The notes beneath the pieces are model-generated. The model made no database searches. It saw only the letters and a program-made list of their open reading frames with translations, and was not told the origin of the DNA. From the NCBI GenBank assembly GCA_033964015.1, contig CM066913.1, forward strand, positions 20,359,854 to 20,423,853: a DNA stretch of 64,000 bases, given 5' to 3'. Both the position numbers and the translations under genes were made by a program. Below, piece after piece: positions 13,301-22,330 of this stretch; the stretch's first letter is position 1; every line of letters begins with the position of its first letter. The stretch is from Scolanthus callimorphus (Eukaryota > Cnidaria > Anthozoa > Actiniaria > Edwardsiidae).

Positions 13301-13522
13301 TCTCCAGATGGGGAAAGCAGAGCTGCTAAGGTACAAAGGTTCATAAGACATGATGTCGTGGTGAAGAGCCCAAATGGAAAAAGACGCAGAACGACTGACG
13401 ATGTTGCAGAGGTGGAGTGGCTCAACAGTCACCCAGAAAGGCATTCCCGCTACCCTGCACCATTGGAAGTGTGGTCGACGGACACTGCTTGCCGTGCATA
13501 TGTTTCTACTTACCGAGATTAA
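7378..13522 (+). CDS. Tnp2 (EnSpm/CACTA) transposase, five exons
   Basis: Exons 7378-7489, 8353-8624, 10013-11063, 11902-12669, 12957-13522; all junctions are GT-AG with consistent phases (1,0,1,1), giving 922 residues. Residues 8-60 hold two small Cys/His motifs (CVDCGKSF..., CSHCNQRV...H). An acidic stretch follows. A zinc-ribbon-like block starts near 232 (CVGCPKC ... CSH ... C). The catalytic core fits the Tnp2/DDE pattern: D370 in MLNIDWFQPY, D559 in VIDPMHCLFLG, and E718 in SFERFNGIMGSY, preceded by NMHLSCHLGD. It cuts and joins transposon ends in the nucleus. The stop at 13520 follows a likely frame slip: the next frame stays open to 13619 and reads like the family's usual C-terminus. 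Introns 2 and 3 hold palindromic repeats. Confidence 0.85.
8700..9416. other. First part of Tnp2 intron 2
   Basis: No coding sequence seen. The intron runs 8625-10012. Its right half is taken by a palindromic element from 9417; this part shows only AT-rich unique-looking sequence. Confidence 0.5.
9417..9959. mobile_element. Complex palindromic element, copy 1 (in intron)
   Basis: Nested inverted repeats: GTTTATTATATAAACACCAA against TTGATGTTTATATAATAAAC (about 9530-9722), TGTTATTTTCACATGTGA, and ATTTATCTCACTCGTGAGAT. Outer parts carry repeated CACAGCAAAACACA words that pair with a TTTGTTTTGCCGTGACAG side. Both ends read CCACTCTGTACTATTATT (9417) and CCACTCTGTGCTATTATT (9942), 17/18 identical and direct, possibly a duplicated target. 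A second copy lies inverted at 14103-14445. Confidence 0.7.
11290..11395. repeat. Palindrome in Tnp2 intron 3
   Basis: AACTGTGACCGAGG at about 11305 pairs with CCGAGGTCACAGTT at about 11371. Likely the core of a decayed MITE. Confidence 0.6.
11665..11781. mobile_element. Palindromic MITE core in Tnp2 intron 3
   Basis: Arms CACTTAATGACTACTCCCTC and GTCATTAAGTG are inverted copies, and GTTTCCC words pair with GGGAAAC inside. Right-hand flanks hold the CCAATCAGAATGCAG block common to cnidarian MITEs. Confidence 0.65.
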
Positions 13523-14102
13523 GGCACAGTGCATATTGGTCAAGTACAAAGTAAAGTTTAATCACGGCAAAGAGACGGTGAATGTAGTAATTCCCTTGGT
13601 TGGAAGATTTATTTTGTAAGAGCTTTTATCTTCTTTTGGATACTATTTCAAATAACCTTTGATACTAATTCAAATAACCATTATTCATGTCTGGAGTGCG
13701 TAAAAAGTTATAATGAATAATAGGGTTTATTCTACTTTCATCAATTTCATCACTAGATGTTTCATTTTGCAATCTAGTGACTTCTGTTTTCACTACAAAG
13801 TGCTTGCTGCATGTTTGAAGGATTTGAGCTATTGCATGCATCTCATAAACTGTCTGTGGCAAGGGAAGACGGGGAAAAATTGCATGAAGCCAGGGGTGCG
13901 ACAATATTTTAGTGTAAAGTAGTTTTATTTCAATATATTTATTCTTGATGTTTATAAAATATGAACTTTCACATATAATAAAATTGAGAAATATTTTGTT
14001 CTACGGGTTTACCGAAATAGCTATTTCAAACTGCTATAGATTGTAATAAATAGAGGATATTACATGGCCGCGCGGATATACGAATTTTATCTTCGAGTGC
14101 TT
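13523..14102. other. 3' end of Tnp2 gene and AT-rich flank
   Basis: 13523-13619 is the out-of-frame C-terminal tail of the transposase. Beyond it are imperfect repeats (ATACTAATTCAAATAACC twice at 13635-13680) and no gene. No TAGTG-type CACTA terminus with a left-hand partner could be identified. Confidence 0.45.
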
Positions 14103-14445
14103 AAAAAACTGTCACGGTAAAACAAAGAGTCCACTGCAAAATACAATATTTTCACAGCAATTCACTACAAAATACATAGAGGAGATACCAATTTTATCTT
14201 TGAGTGTTGAAAATTTATCTCACGAGTGAGATAAATTTTTAACACGAGAAGATAAAATTCGTATCTCCAAGCGGTCATGTAATGTTCTGTTTGTTATATA
14301 AATATCAATGAAATACCAAATTCAAATTTTATTTGAGTTAAGCTTAAAAATCGAGCATTCAGCAAATGTGATATTTTCACGTGTGAAGATATCAAGTTTT
14401 CGCGCGGGAGATCACCTGGTATTTCATTGGTGTTTATATAATAAG
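14103..14445. mobile_element. Complex palindromic element, copy 2
   Basis: Inverted relative to 9530-9910. Shares GAGATACCAATTTTATCTTT, the CTCACGAGTGAG palindrome, CCAAGCGGTCATGTAATGTT and the TATAAATATCAATGAAATACC end. Here the element sits just outside the Tnp2 gene rather than in an intron. Confidence 0.75.
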
Positions 14446-14604
14446 ATAACATCATTAATATTTCAAATGAAATGTTCTTAAAAAGTGAAAAGAATAAAGG
14501 TCATGGACTGAACAATTTGCGTAGCGAAAGCCTTACACATTCCTTTAGAGGCCCTCCTTTGTGAGCTTGTGTTTTGAATTGCTAAATCACACTTTTTCGA
14601 AACA

Positions 14605-14715
14605 TCACAATAAACTTGGATGAAAAAACTTAAAATACCTGGTAAAAAACATAAATTGGCAAGATCAAAACAGTTTTTTTTTTTCGAGTATCGCTATAAG
14701 GAACATTTTCTGGTA
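14605..14715 (+). repeat. Dispersed repeat C, copy 2
   Basis: Direct copy of 6540-6655 with small indels and a longer T run. Past 14715 the two copies diverge. Confidence 0.7.
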
Positions 14716-14892
14716 TTGAGAAAATGTCCCTTGGCGCGGCGCAAAAGGGTGCCCCCGAATTTAACCCGCTTTGCCCCTGCGGAGATCATAACCCCATTGG
14801 GTGTGACCGCTGAGGAAATTCGTGGCTACTCCAATAACCGTGTGGAAACCCAAACTCAATTAACCCAATAAAACCTCTTGGTTTCATTTCGG

Positions 14893-15215
14893 CGAGGGCC
14901 CGCAAATGCTTGAACACGAGATTTCAAGTGTATACATTGTACGTCTCTGAACACGTCCGGAAGCTCAGTACGTGGAACGAGCTAGTTCCAATTTTAGGAC
15001 GTTTGAGTCGGAGAGTTGTACCACATGGTGAGGGCCCGCAAATGCTTGAACACGAGATATCAGTGTATACGTCTCTGAACACGCCAGGAAACTCCGTACG
15101 TGATGGCATGCGGGGATTTTCAAGGCGAACACTCTTGAACACGTGGCGTGGCGCGCACATCTTGAACACGCCCGTAACACGTAACGTGGTACAGGCATAT
15201 TCATGACTTGAACAC
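14893..15215 (+). repeat. CTTGAACACG-type repeat, copy 2, with internal duplication
   Basis: Contains two tandem versions of an 80-bp block starting GAGGGCCCGCAAATGCTTGA (14894 and 15029), each followed by CGTCTCTGAACACG. Further CTTGAACACG words follow at 15132, 15160 and 15207. GC-rich against AT-rich flanks. Related to 2490-2830 in reverse. Confidence 0.65.
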
Positions 15216-15428
15216 GCTTGAAAATGTACTATTTTGCGCTGTGCTACATGCTTGTTATCCCATACAAGGGGTGTGTGTTGGGGGTCATATCTCAAACACT
15301 TCCATTCTTGTTTGCACTGACACAAGGCTTACATGATACTGGCTTCCCTGATAGTACCAAAATGGTCTCTTATTAACCCAGGAAAAGAAAAGTTGAAAGG
15401 CAATTATAAGATAAAATGTATTTCAGGG

Positions 15429-15612
15429 TTCCAAAAAATTCATACCTCCCCCATGGAAGGAACTTGAACATTCAAGAGGGGTAGGGGGAGTCAGATGCCT
15501 TTATTTCAGATACAATTACAGTAGTTTTCACTGGAAAGGGTGGGGGATGGTGGCCATATCTCGCACCCCTTCATCCCTCTTCCGTGGGTGACATAAGGAT
15601 AATTTCTGGAAT
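15429..15612. mobile_element. MITE, TTCCAGAAA-type, copy 1
   Basis: Left end TTCCAAAAAATTCATACC and right end, read in reverse complement, TTCCAGAAATTATCCTTATG form imperfect inverted repeats, each followed by a CCC-rich, ATGGAAG- or ACGGAAG-like block. The same design occurs at 34580-34886. Confidence 0.55.
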
Positions 15613-16465
15613 CACACCGCTACTTCATCATTATGGGACACAAGAATGTTTATCTCTATTTATTTTAAAATAATTTTTATTTCAACTATCACATGCTGAG
15701 AATTGGCATGACATAGACATACACATTCTTGGTAAGTATGCTATTAAAACTGGATCTCAGCAATGCCGCACTAGCTGTAAAGTATTATTGGACAGGGTGA
15801 ATAAACCAGAACAACATGGTGACTGCTGTGAACAAGAAAACGCAAATTAGCTTAAAGGTAATTAAAATTAGCAACGAAATATTTTTACAAATAGTTTGAA
15901 ACTTTCATTTTTTGGAATTTTTTTATGATTGAGAATAGTTTTTGGATGACAAAACTTGTTGAATAGTTTTTGGATGACAAAACTCGGACTTAGATTCAAG
16001 TAAAATGAACGCGATGATGAAAATAGTCTGCTCGGAGTCTGAATAACTTGCAGTGTATTAAGTAAGTAACTGCCCAACTTTTCATTGATAATTTCAATGG
16101 AAAATTCCGTTCCTCCCATAGAAATTTGTTCCGAAATAGTAATCAAATAGCTTTAGAAGAAGAGGACATGTAGCTGAAAACACAACAAACTTACCTGAAA
16201 ACCGAACACGCTGCACGATCGTAGGTTTGCATCGAAATACCGATGAGCCGTGGGGTTTTCCCAACGAGAGCCTTGACCAACCACATTCCTGTCGCTTTTT
16301 TGCGTGAAAATTTCACTCCACGTACTCAGATATATGGTAAATAAATATACCTAGACATGTTCTCAATGAGATCGCAGCAAGGACTTTGATCAAAAGTAAT
16401 TTTCATTGAGAAAAGGCTGTCCACGTTCCAAATTCAAACAAAAACCTTCGGGCCTTCAAGAATCC
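15613..16465. other. Non-genic stretch
   Basis: No gene supported. A 24-base word (GAATAGTTTTTGGATGACAA plus AACT) occurs twice in tandem at about 15934 and 15961. The open frame on the minus strand here has no recognisable domain. Confidence 0.45.
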
Positions 16466-16690
16466 TTCCCCATGCGTGACGTCATAAAAACGACCGCTGA
16501 ACATTTCTGAGCCGCGTTCCATTCAGCCAAGATGGCGGCTAAACATCGAATTTTCTCGAAAAATAGAAAAGAGTTGGATAAAATAGGTTACGGCAAAGTT
16601 ATTTTCAGAGTTTCTACTTTTGCTTCAAATTTGGTCAATTTTAGCCTTCAGTTGTCCTTTGACGTTTTTTCTGCCCTTTTGTTGTGTACA
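16466..16690 (+). repeat. Dispersed repeat A, copy 2
   Basis: Inverted copy of 540-755, see there. Contains CCATGCGTGACGTCAT (a CRE) and a GATGGCGGC block of the type bound by YY1. Confidence 0.75.
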
Positions 16691-17742
16691 AGAAACACTA
16701 AGCAATACTTTTAAGTACCATAAGTCAATTTCTTGCCGCTTGGAAATCCAAGAGTAAAAAGATCAAGACTCCACCACCATCGATTGCCACAACAGGGATT
16801 TGCAGCGAGCAGAGATTTCCTCATCGTGTCGATCGAAAATTTCGTTTTGGTGGATGTTTGAATATCTGTGAATCAGAAAAGGATGTCTTGCTTTATGCAA
16901 AATGACAGGCGTTTTGTAGCTTTTCTCTCTAGCTTTGATTTTTGAATGCCACTTGCAGAAAATAAGCTGATGTTTTCCCTTTCCACGCAGGACGGAAGCG
17001 TTTTATTTAGCCTTCGTTGTTGAAAACTATAATAGTACTACTAGAATTCTCTAGATTTTTAGGGTCGCATATAACTGGAAAAAGCTAAAAACTTGAAAAA
17101 GCTTAAAACTGTCAAAAACAATTTGAGTCCCGACTAATCCGCGAACTTTTGGATTCACGTTCTGTTCGATAAACAAACATGACAAACTTTAGCTTACCTT
17201 TCTCCCGAGTAGCTTTTTCTCCCGTGTAGAAACAACTTCAGTGTTTATCCTGCTCGGAACTTGGGAATGTCCTGCCATCTCCCTATAAACAAAGTGTTAT
17301 CCAGGTCAGTCTTCTTGGTTTTTTTCCCGGGAGACGGAGCGAAAAATTTTCCGGAGACTTGACGTCCCCTGAGTTTGAACCACGAATGTTGCATGGCCGC
17401 CAAATAATTTCTCCACATCAAACAACAAGAAGCCAAACAACAAGTCGAACGAAAACTCACCTTTTCCGTGCCGTAGTTAGTTTTTCTCCTAAAAAAGCCG
17501 CTGTAAGGTTGCAGTGTATCTAAAATGCCACAGATTTGTCAAATGAAACCCCGAAGAATGGCGAATGACCAGTTACAACTTTACAACTTCGCCAGAAACT
17601 CTCACTTGTCCGCCTTTTTTTTGAACAAGAAGAAACGTTCTTGATTTCTACAGACACTTGTAGTCCCGACACACGGTTCTACGAGGTTCTCCAGTCGCTT
17701 GCAGTAGTATTTTATTCATTGGCGGCGATCGGAAAACCGAAT
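16691..17742. other. Non-genic stretch
   Basis: No gene or clear repeat boundary seen. Short open frames only. Confidence 0.4.
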
Positions 17743-17870
17743 AATCAGTGATGAAGCATAATATTTGCCGTATTTGGGTTCACTGTAATGTGACGTCACT
17801 TTCACGTGAGCATCCCCCACTGACCACCCAATGTCCTCCCCCTGACCACCGACTACCCTCCCCCCCTCAT
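17743..17870 (+). repeat. Dispersed repeat B, copy 2
   Basis: Inverted copy of 2208-2330. Here it runs into a GC-rich stretch holding duplicated CRE sites and a possible first exon, so it may act as part of a promoter. Confidence 0.8.
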
Positions 17871-17898
17871 TTTGAGCTTGTTTCGCCCGGCTCCATCT

Positions 17899-17946
17899 TG
17901 TGACGTCACGGCCGCGCGACGTTGTGACGTCACGGCCGCGCGACAG
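17899..17946 (+). promoter_or_regulatory. Tandem 24-bp unit with two CRE sites
   Basis: The unit TTGTGACGTCACGGCCGCGC plus GACG occurs twice in a row. Each holds a full palindromic TGACGTCA. With the CRE in repeat B there are three within about 130 bp, as in CREB/ATF-responsive promoters. Activity is inference. Confidence 0.55.
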
Positions 17947-17981
17947 CAAGCCAGGCGAAGGCGACTATAAAAAATCAGGAG

Positions 17982-18080
17982 ATGGCTGCGAAAGAGGCTG
18001 GCTTCACAGACACGCGCGGAAAATTCTGCTTGACGTTGAAAAATGACTTCGACCCCTCTGCGATCCTTTGCGTTATTCAG
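17982..18080 (+). CDS. Possible first coding exon, unrecognised
   Basis: ATG in GGAGATGG context, 33 codons open (starting MAAKEAGFTD), then CAG followed by GTATTGGG, a usable donor. It lies just after the tandem CRE units. I do not recognise the peptide and found no second exon. The TATAAAAA at 17966 is too close to the ATG to be its TATA box unless transcription starts inside the exon. Confidence 0.2.
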
Positions 18081-18154
18081 GTATTGGGTACCCTGTGGAT
18101 TTTATATCGTACACTCTCTATTTGCGATCATTTTGACGCTTTTTTATTAGGTAT

Positions 18155-18197
18155 GGTGCTCCGCTCTGCGGCCTTCGGCCGCTCAGGAGCTCCGCTA
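18155..18197. repeat. GC-rich hairpin
   Basis: GCGGCCTTCGGCCGC is a perfect 6-bp stem around TTC, embedded in GCTCCGC / GGAGCTCCGC words. Isolated; probably part of a repeat. Confidence 0.5.
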
Positions 18198-18213
18198 TAA
18201 ATCCATTCAAGAT

Positions 18214-18590
18214 TGTTCAAGAGACAAAAACATAATTATCATTGTAAAATTAGCAGCAAGATTGCTTGGTATTCATAGAACATTTTCACGTAGTATGGGT
18301 AAAAAACGTATTTGTTGGGAACTGGGCACGAAACATTAATTATGTATTAATGACTTGTGTGAGAGACAGACGTGATTGGTAAATCTAGAACAATTATTTC
18401 ATGGACAATAATTAACGGAACTCTGGGACCGCGATGTGTTATGAACAGACTTAGGATAGCGTGAGAGTGAAAAAGGATTGTAGCGTGAGCAGTGTGAGAT
18501 CGTGAATTGTGATTCCAAATATATATTGCAAAATCCAACCAACTGAGAGTCGTCGAGCACTTACGACAAAAGTGGCACCCCCGACGGGAC
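18214..18590 (+). mobile_element. 5' LTR end and primer binding site of BEL/Pao element 1
   Basis: TGGCACCCCCGACGGGAC at 18573-18590 has the form of a tRNA-3'-end primer site (starts TGG, ends GGGAC). The LTR would end about 18568 (ACGACA). The left border is uncertain; a TG at 18214 is only a candidate. No matching 3' LTR was found downstream, so the element is truncated. Confidence 0.5.
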
Positions 18591-18607
18591 ACTGAGGGAG
18601 CAACAAC

Positions 18608-19770
18608 ATGGGAGACAACATCAAAAGCATTGAAACAAAGCTGAAGCTTTTAAAGGGATGTTGTCACGCAACTGCGCAGCTGTTCTGCGCATCTCAAAAC
18701 AAGAAGCATCGTCCCGTAACGATAGCCAGCGAAGGCTGAAAACCACGAAAACAATCCGTTTTAATCTCACTATTTCTCGACCCATCCGACTAAATGTTTA
18801 CGTTTTACATATTCTTCAATAGTGTTCTGATGGGATGGTCTAAGTAGTTTTGCTCAGTGATCGTTCCTGGAGCATGCGCGTGTCGTGACAGCCTTCCTTT
18901 AAAGTTCACCACTAATCTATTCAAAATAGAAGGGAGTAGCCTTCACGCGATTGTAAGGCAGAGAGTTACGCTCAAATCAAAGGTAACAGACGTCCATCAG
19001 CTCAAGGTAAGGGAGACAGAGCAAAAGATCGAAAAGGGCGAAGATTTAGGAGAGTTAGAGGGGTGGACGAAGCAAATTGAGTGAGAGCTAGCGCCCTATG
19101 AACATGCCATGGAACTTGATCAGGCGATAAGGGGCTTTAAGAATGAACAAAAGGAACGGGAGGAAAGATAGGCTAAAGAAGCCAGACAAAACCTTTACGA
19201 TCAGGAAATTTGAGCAGAAGTTAAAGTTTGAAGGGAAATCAGAAGATCAAAAAATCTACCGCGCACGCGAAATTGCCTAAACTCGATATCTCGCATTTTG
19301 ACGGCTCACCCACAGACTGGTGCGTCTTTGGAGTCAATTTGAGGCTGAGATTGACAGCTCAAAGATACCGCAGATAACCAAGTTTTCTTATCTGGAATAA
19401 TTCATTTAACCCCAGTGAAGTCACTGATAAATGGCCTTCCGTTCACATCAGAAGTTTACGAAAGGGCAAAGAATATATTAAAAACAAGATATGGGAAGCC
19501 CAGTGTCATACTTAACGCTTATGTCACTACCTGTCATTCACGGCTCCAATCCTAACAAAGTCAATGGATTCTTTGAACAATTACTGCAAAATGTGCAGTC
19601 ACTCGAGACAATGGGCAAATTAAAAGAGGTTAATGGATACGCGCGCATGACCCTGGATAAGTTGGTAACAATCAGGGGGGATCTTGTTCGTCTTGACGAT
19701 GACTGGAAGGTGGGAATTCCCTCAACTAGTAGATGCATTGCAAAAGCGGACGCGACGCAACCCCAGTAAG
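18608..19770 (+). pseudogene. BEL/Pao element 1, gag (decayed)
   Basis: Starts MGDNIKSIETKLK after the primer site. It is cut by a 245-bp MITE at 18654, after which the reading frame resumes with a coiled, Lys/Glu-rich stretch. The gag core of the Pao type follows: KLPKLDISHFDGSPTDW near 19270 and MGKLKEVNGY...MTLDKL near 19610. There are several stops and frame shifts (for example TGA at 19081, TAG at 19170), so it is dead. Gag would form the particle that packages element RNA. Confidence 0.8.
18654..18898. mobile_element. TTAA-flanked MITE inside gag
   Basis: TTAA at 18650-18653 and 18899-18902 flank a 245-bp insert with inverted ends (AGGGATGTTGTCACG against AGGAAGGCTGTCACG). Removing it restores a continuous gag reading frame across the site. 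TTAA targets are typical of piggyBac and Kolobok superfamilies; the ends do not start CCC, so the superfamily stays open. Confidence 0.85.
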
Positions 19771-20175
19771 TTTGACGAAAAAACAGCGGAAAACAAATAC
19801 CCTGCGCAAGGGAAACAACCCCCTAGGACCAGAAACTTCCAGACCAAGCAGCGCGAGCAAGCACAATCTCCTCAATGTGTTTATTGCGACTCCATTGATC
19901 ACAAATCCGTCGACTGTATCAAGCACAGCAGTGCTAACGATAGGAAACGCCTACTTAGTCAAACGCATCTCTGTTTTAATTGCACTGGATCCTCACATCG
20001 AGCTTCTAGTTGTAAGTCGCGATCAGTGTGCAGAAAATGTCAAGCACGTCACCACACGTCCATTTGTGATCGATGGAATTCGAACAATGACACTGCAAAG
20101 TCCGAGCAACTACTGACAGCCCACGACGACAAAGGTCGCGTGATTTATCCCAGACAGCTAGCAAACCGCGCATAG
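19684..20175 (+). pseudogene. BEL/Pao element 1, zinc-knuckle region of gag
   Basis: Open stretch with three nucleic-acid-binding knuckles: CVYCDSIDHKSVDC and CFNCTGSSHRASSC match C-x2-C-x4-H-x4-C, and CRKCQARHHTSIC is a shortened third. This array is typical of Pao-type gag. It runs out of frame with the pieces before and after it. Confidence 0.8.
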
Positions 20176-20189
20176 GCAAACCCGTGGCA

Positions 20190-21475
20190 GAACTAACCAA
20201 ATTTGGTTGGACAATTCTTTCACCAGGGAAAGAAAATAGATATTACTAACGTTGTTCTCCTTACTCAAACAAGCGCAACAGATTATGAAGCCCTTTGTAA
20301 GCTCGATGTTTTGGGGTTGCGTGACTCAAATACAGATAGGGAAGTGCATGAAGAGTTCAAGGAGGAGTTGAAAAGAAACGAGGATGGCTCATATGAAACC
20401 GGGTTACCCTGGAAGGCAGGTCACCCCCCGTTGCCTAACAACAAGAACGGCAGCCTGAAAAGGCTCGAAGGAGAAGTTAGAAAAACAGGGAATGCTTCAA
20501 CGCTATGATGATATCATCCAAGATCAACGTGCGTAAGGCATCGTCGAACCAGCTGGAGACCACGTGACCGGCCAGGAGTTTTACATCCCCCATAAACACG
20601 TGATTCGTGAAAATGCTGAGTCATCAAAATGTCGTATTATTTACGATGGGTCAGCACGGGCAAACTACAATTCCCCATCGCTAAACGGTTGTCTGGAGAC
20701 TGGACCACCCTTACAGAATCAACTCTGGCGCGTGATGGTTCGCAACAGGTTCCATGCAGTGGGTGTGGCCGACGACCTCAAGCAAGCCTTCCTTCAAGTG
20801 AGAATACGGGAACAATACAGGGATGCGCTCCGCTTCCATTGGTTGAAAGATCTCAAGAGAAAAGAAGTAGAAGTTCTAAGGTTCACCCGAGCATTGTTTG
20901 GTCTAGCGCCATCGCCTTTCCTTCTCCAAGGAGTATTAAAGGAGCACTTAGAGTTATATAGGAACACGTATCCTACCACTGTAAACGAGATAGAGAAGTG
21001 TATTCATGTTGATTAAAATATCGGGAGCAGAAACCACAGCTAAGGAGCGCCAGTTAAAGCAAACAGCCATCAAGATTTTCGGAGACGGTAACTTTGTACT
21101 GCACAAATGGCACTCAAATGTGTCAGCCTTAGAAGCAGAAAAAGCCACGCCAGCAGAGACGAAATCGGAAGAACAGAGCTATGCTAAGCAGCAGCTAGGC
21201 GTTAAGAGCGGGGAACCTAAGCTTCCTGGGCTAACATGGGATACGGGAAGGGACACCCTTGACATTAGCTTCCCTCCTGAAGAAGCTAAGGCAACCAAAA
21301 GAGAGGTTCTCGGGAAGGTAGCGCGGGTCTAGCATCACCTATGACACTAACCGGCAAGTTGATTTACAGAGATGCTTGCGACGCTCGCATTGCCTGGGAC
21401 GCATGTTTACCAGCAGAGATAACGCTGAGGTTAAGGAGGTGGGAGTATGGCTTTCTTTCTGGAATTGCATGTTTA
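20190..21475 (+). pseudogene. BEL/Pao element 1, pol (RT to connection), truncated
   Basis: 20203-20508 is the region before RT (HEEFKEELKRNEDGSYETGL). 20564-21016 is the RT: KCRIIYDGSAR, GVADDLKQAFLQV, FTRALFGLAPSPFLLQG. The catalytic YVDD-like site is broken: only the first Asp of the pair remains (CIHVD) before a frame shift. 21006-21332 and 21341-21475 continue into the Pao-specific region (PMTLTGKLIYRDACD). Sequence similarity ends near 21475; RNase H, integrase and 3' LTR are absent. Confidence 0.85.
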
Positions 21476-22115
21476 TTGCACGTTTATAGAATTCAACCTC
21501 ACCCTGGATTCCCCGCTAAATGGCAACCGTTAAAAAGATTTGCAAAAAAGGGTACACATAACTGTGACTGAAATATAACTATAACTGCACAATGTAGGGA
21601 CATCTCATCGATAACTTCAAAATATCCTAAATCCTATAGCTGTTAATTAATATAGCCTTTAAACCCTGCTAGAACTCCCCATAAAAAAGACGGGGGTGCT
21701 CCTACTATCCCTTAGGGTATGAAATTAACCCACCTTAAAGAAAGAGAGAGAAAAGAGAGAAGAAAAAGGAGAGAAAAAAAAAATGAAAATCAGAAAAAGG
21801 AATAAGAAATGAAGATCATGAAAAAAGAAGAGTAATAACGTAAAGCAGAAAAAGAAGAAGGTAAAAGAGGAAGAGCTGCTATACATGCAAAGGGTTTCCC
21901 TCGCACAATTGTAAGACGATACGTCCTTGGCCTTGCGACATTTATTAACCCCAACAACTTTGCATAGCCTTTACATTTAAAACACGCTGGTATGTATGTG
22001 AATAAGAAGTTACAATAATCATAGTTACTTGAATAGTTACATCATAGTTTCATCAAACACATAAAATAAAACTTCAAGAGACAATTCTAATTTCATGAAA
22101 TATGTGGAACATGTA
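21476..22115. other. Non-genic; GA-rich low-complexity tract
   Basis: 21735-21880 is almost pure A/G (AAAGAGAG, GAAGAAGG words). No gene. The left inverted repeat of the next unit begins at about 22116. Confidence 0.6.
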
Positions 22116-22330
22116 GTCCATCACCTGAGAGGGTTCTAATACTCATCTCGAGACAAAAGCTGAGACTACCCTAGTTCCAAAGCTTATTTATCAAGGTTTC
22201 CAAAGAGGTATTGCGGACCAAATTGGTAGCCGTCATATAGAAATTCGAGCTTAGCGACGGCCGCCATCTTGTCTCCCAGAGGAAAGCCCGTGTTAAGGAA
22301 ACCTAGAGTCCAAACACTTGTCCTATTAAA
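22116..22330 (+). repeat. Long inverted repeat 1, left arm
   Basis: Matches the reverse complement of 29308-29565 over its whole length with indels: TCACCTGAGAGGGTTCT, ACTCATCTCGAGA, GGTATTGCGGAC, TTGGTAGCCGTCATATAGAA, GACGGCCGCCATCTTGTC, GTCCAAACACTTGTCCTA, in order. The right arm has about 40 extra bases, including a duplicated CCTTTTTGGAAA word. Confidence 0.85.

Noticed and set aside
6540..14715. Direct repeat C as transposon ends around the Tnp2 gene
   Set aside because: CACTA ends are inverted and begin CACTA/CACTG; these copies are in the same orientation and lie inside other sequence.
15868..16146. 92-codon minus-strand frame
   Set aside because: Composition follows AT-rich DNA, and part of it is a simple 27-bp tandem duplication.
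17966..17973. TATAAAAA as the core promoter of the ATG at 17982
   Set aside because: Only about 10 bases separate it from the ATG, too short for a normal start site between them.
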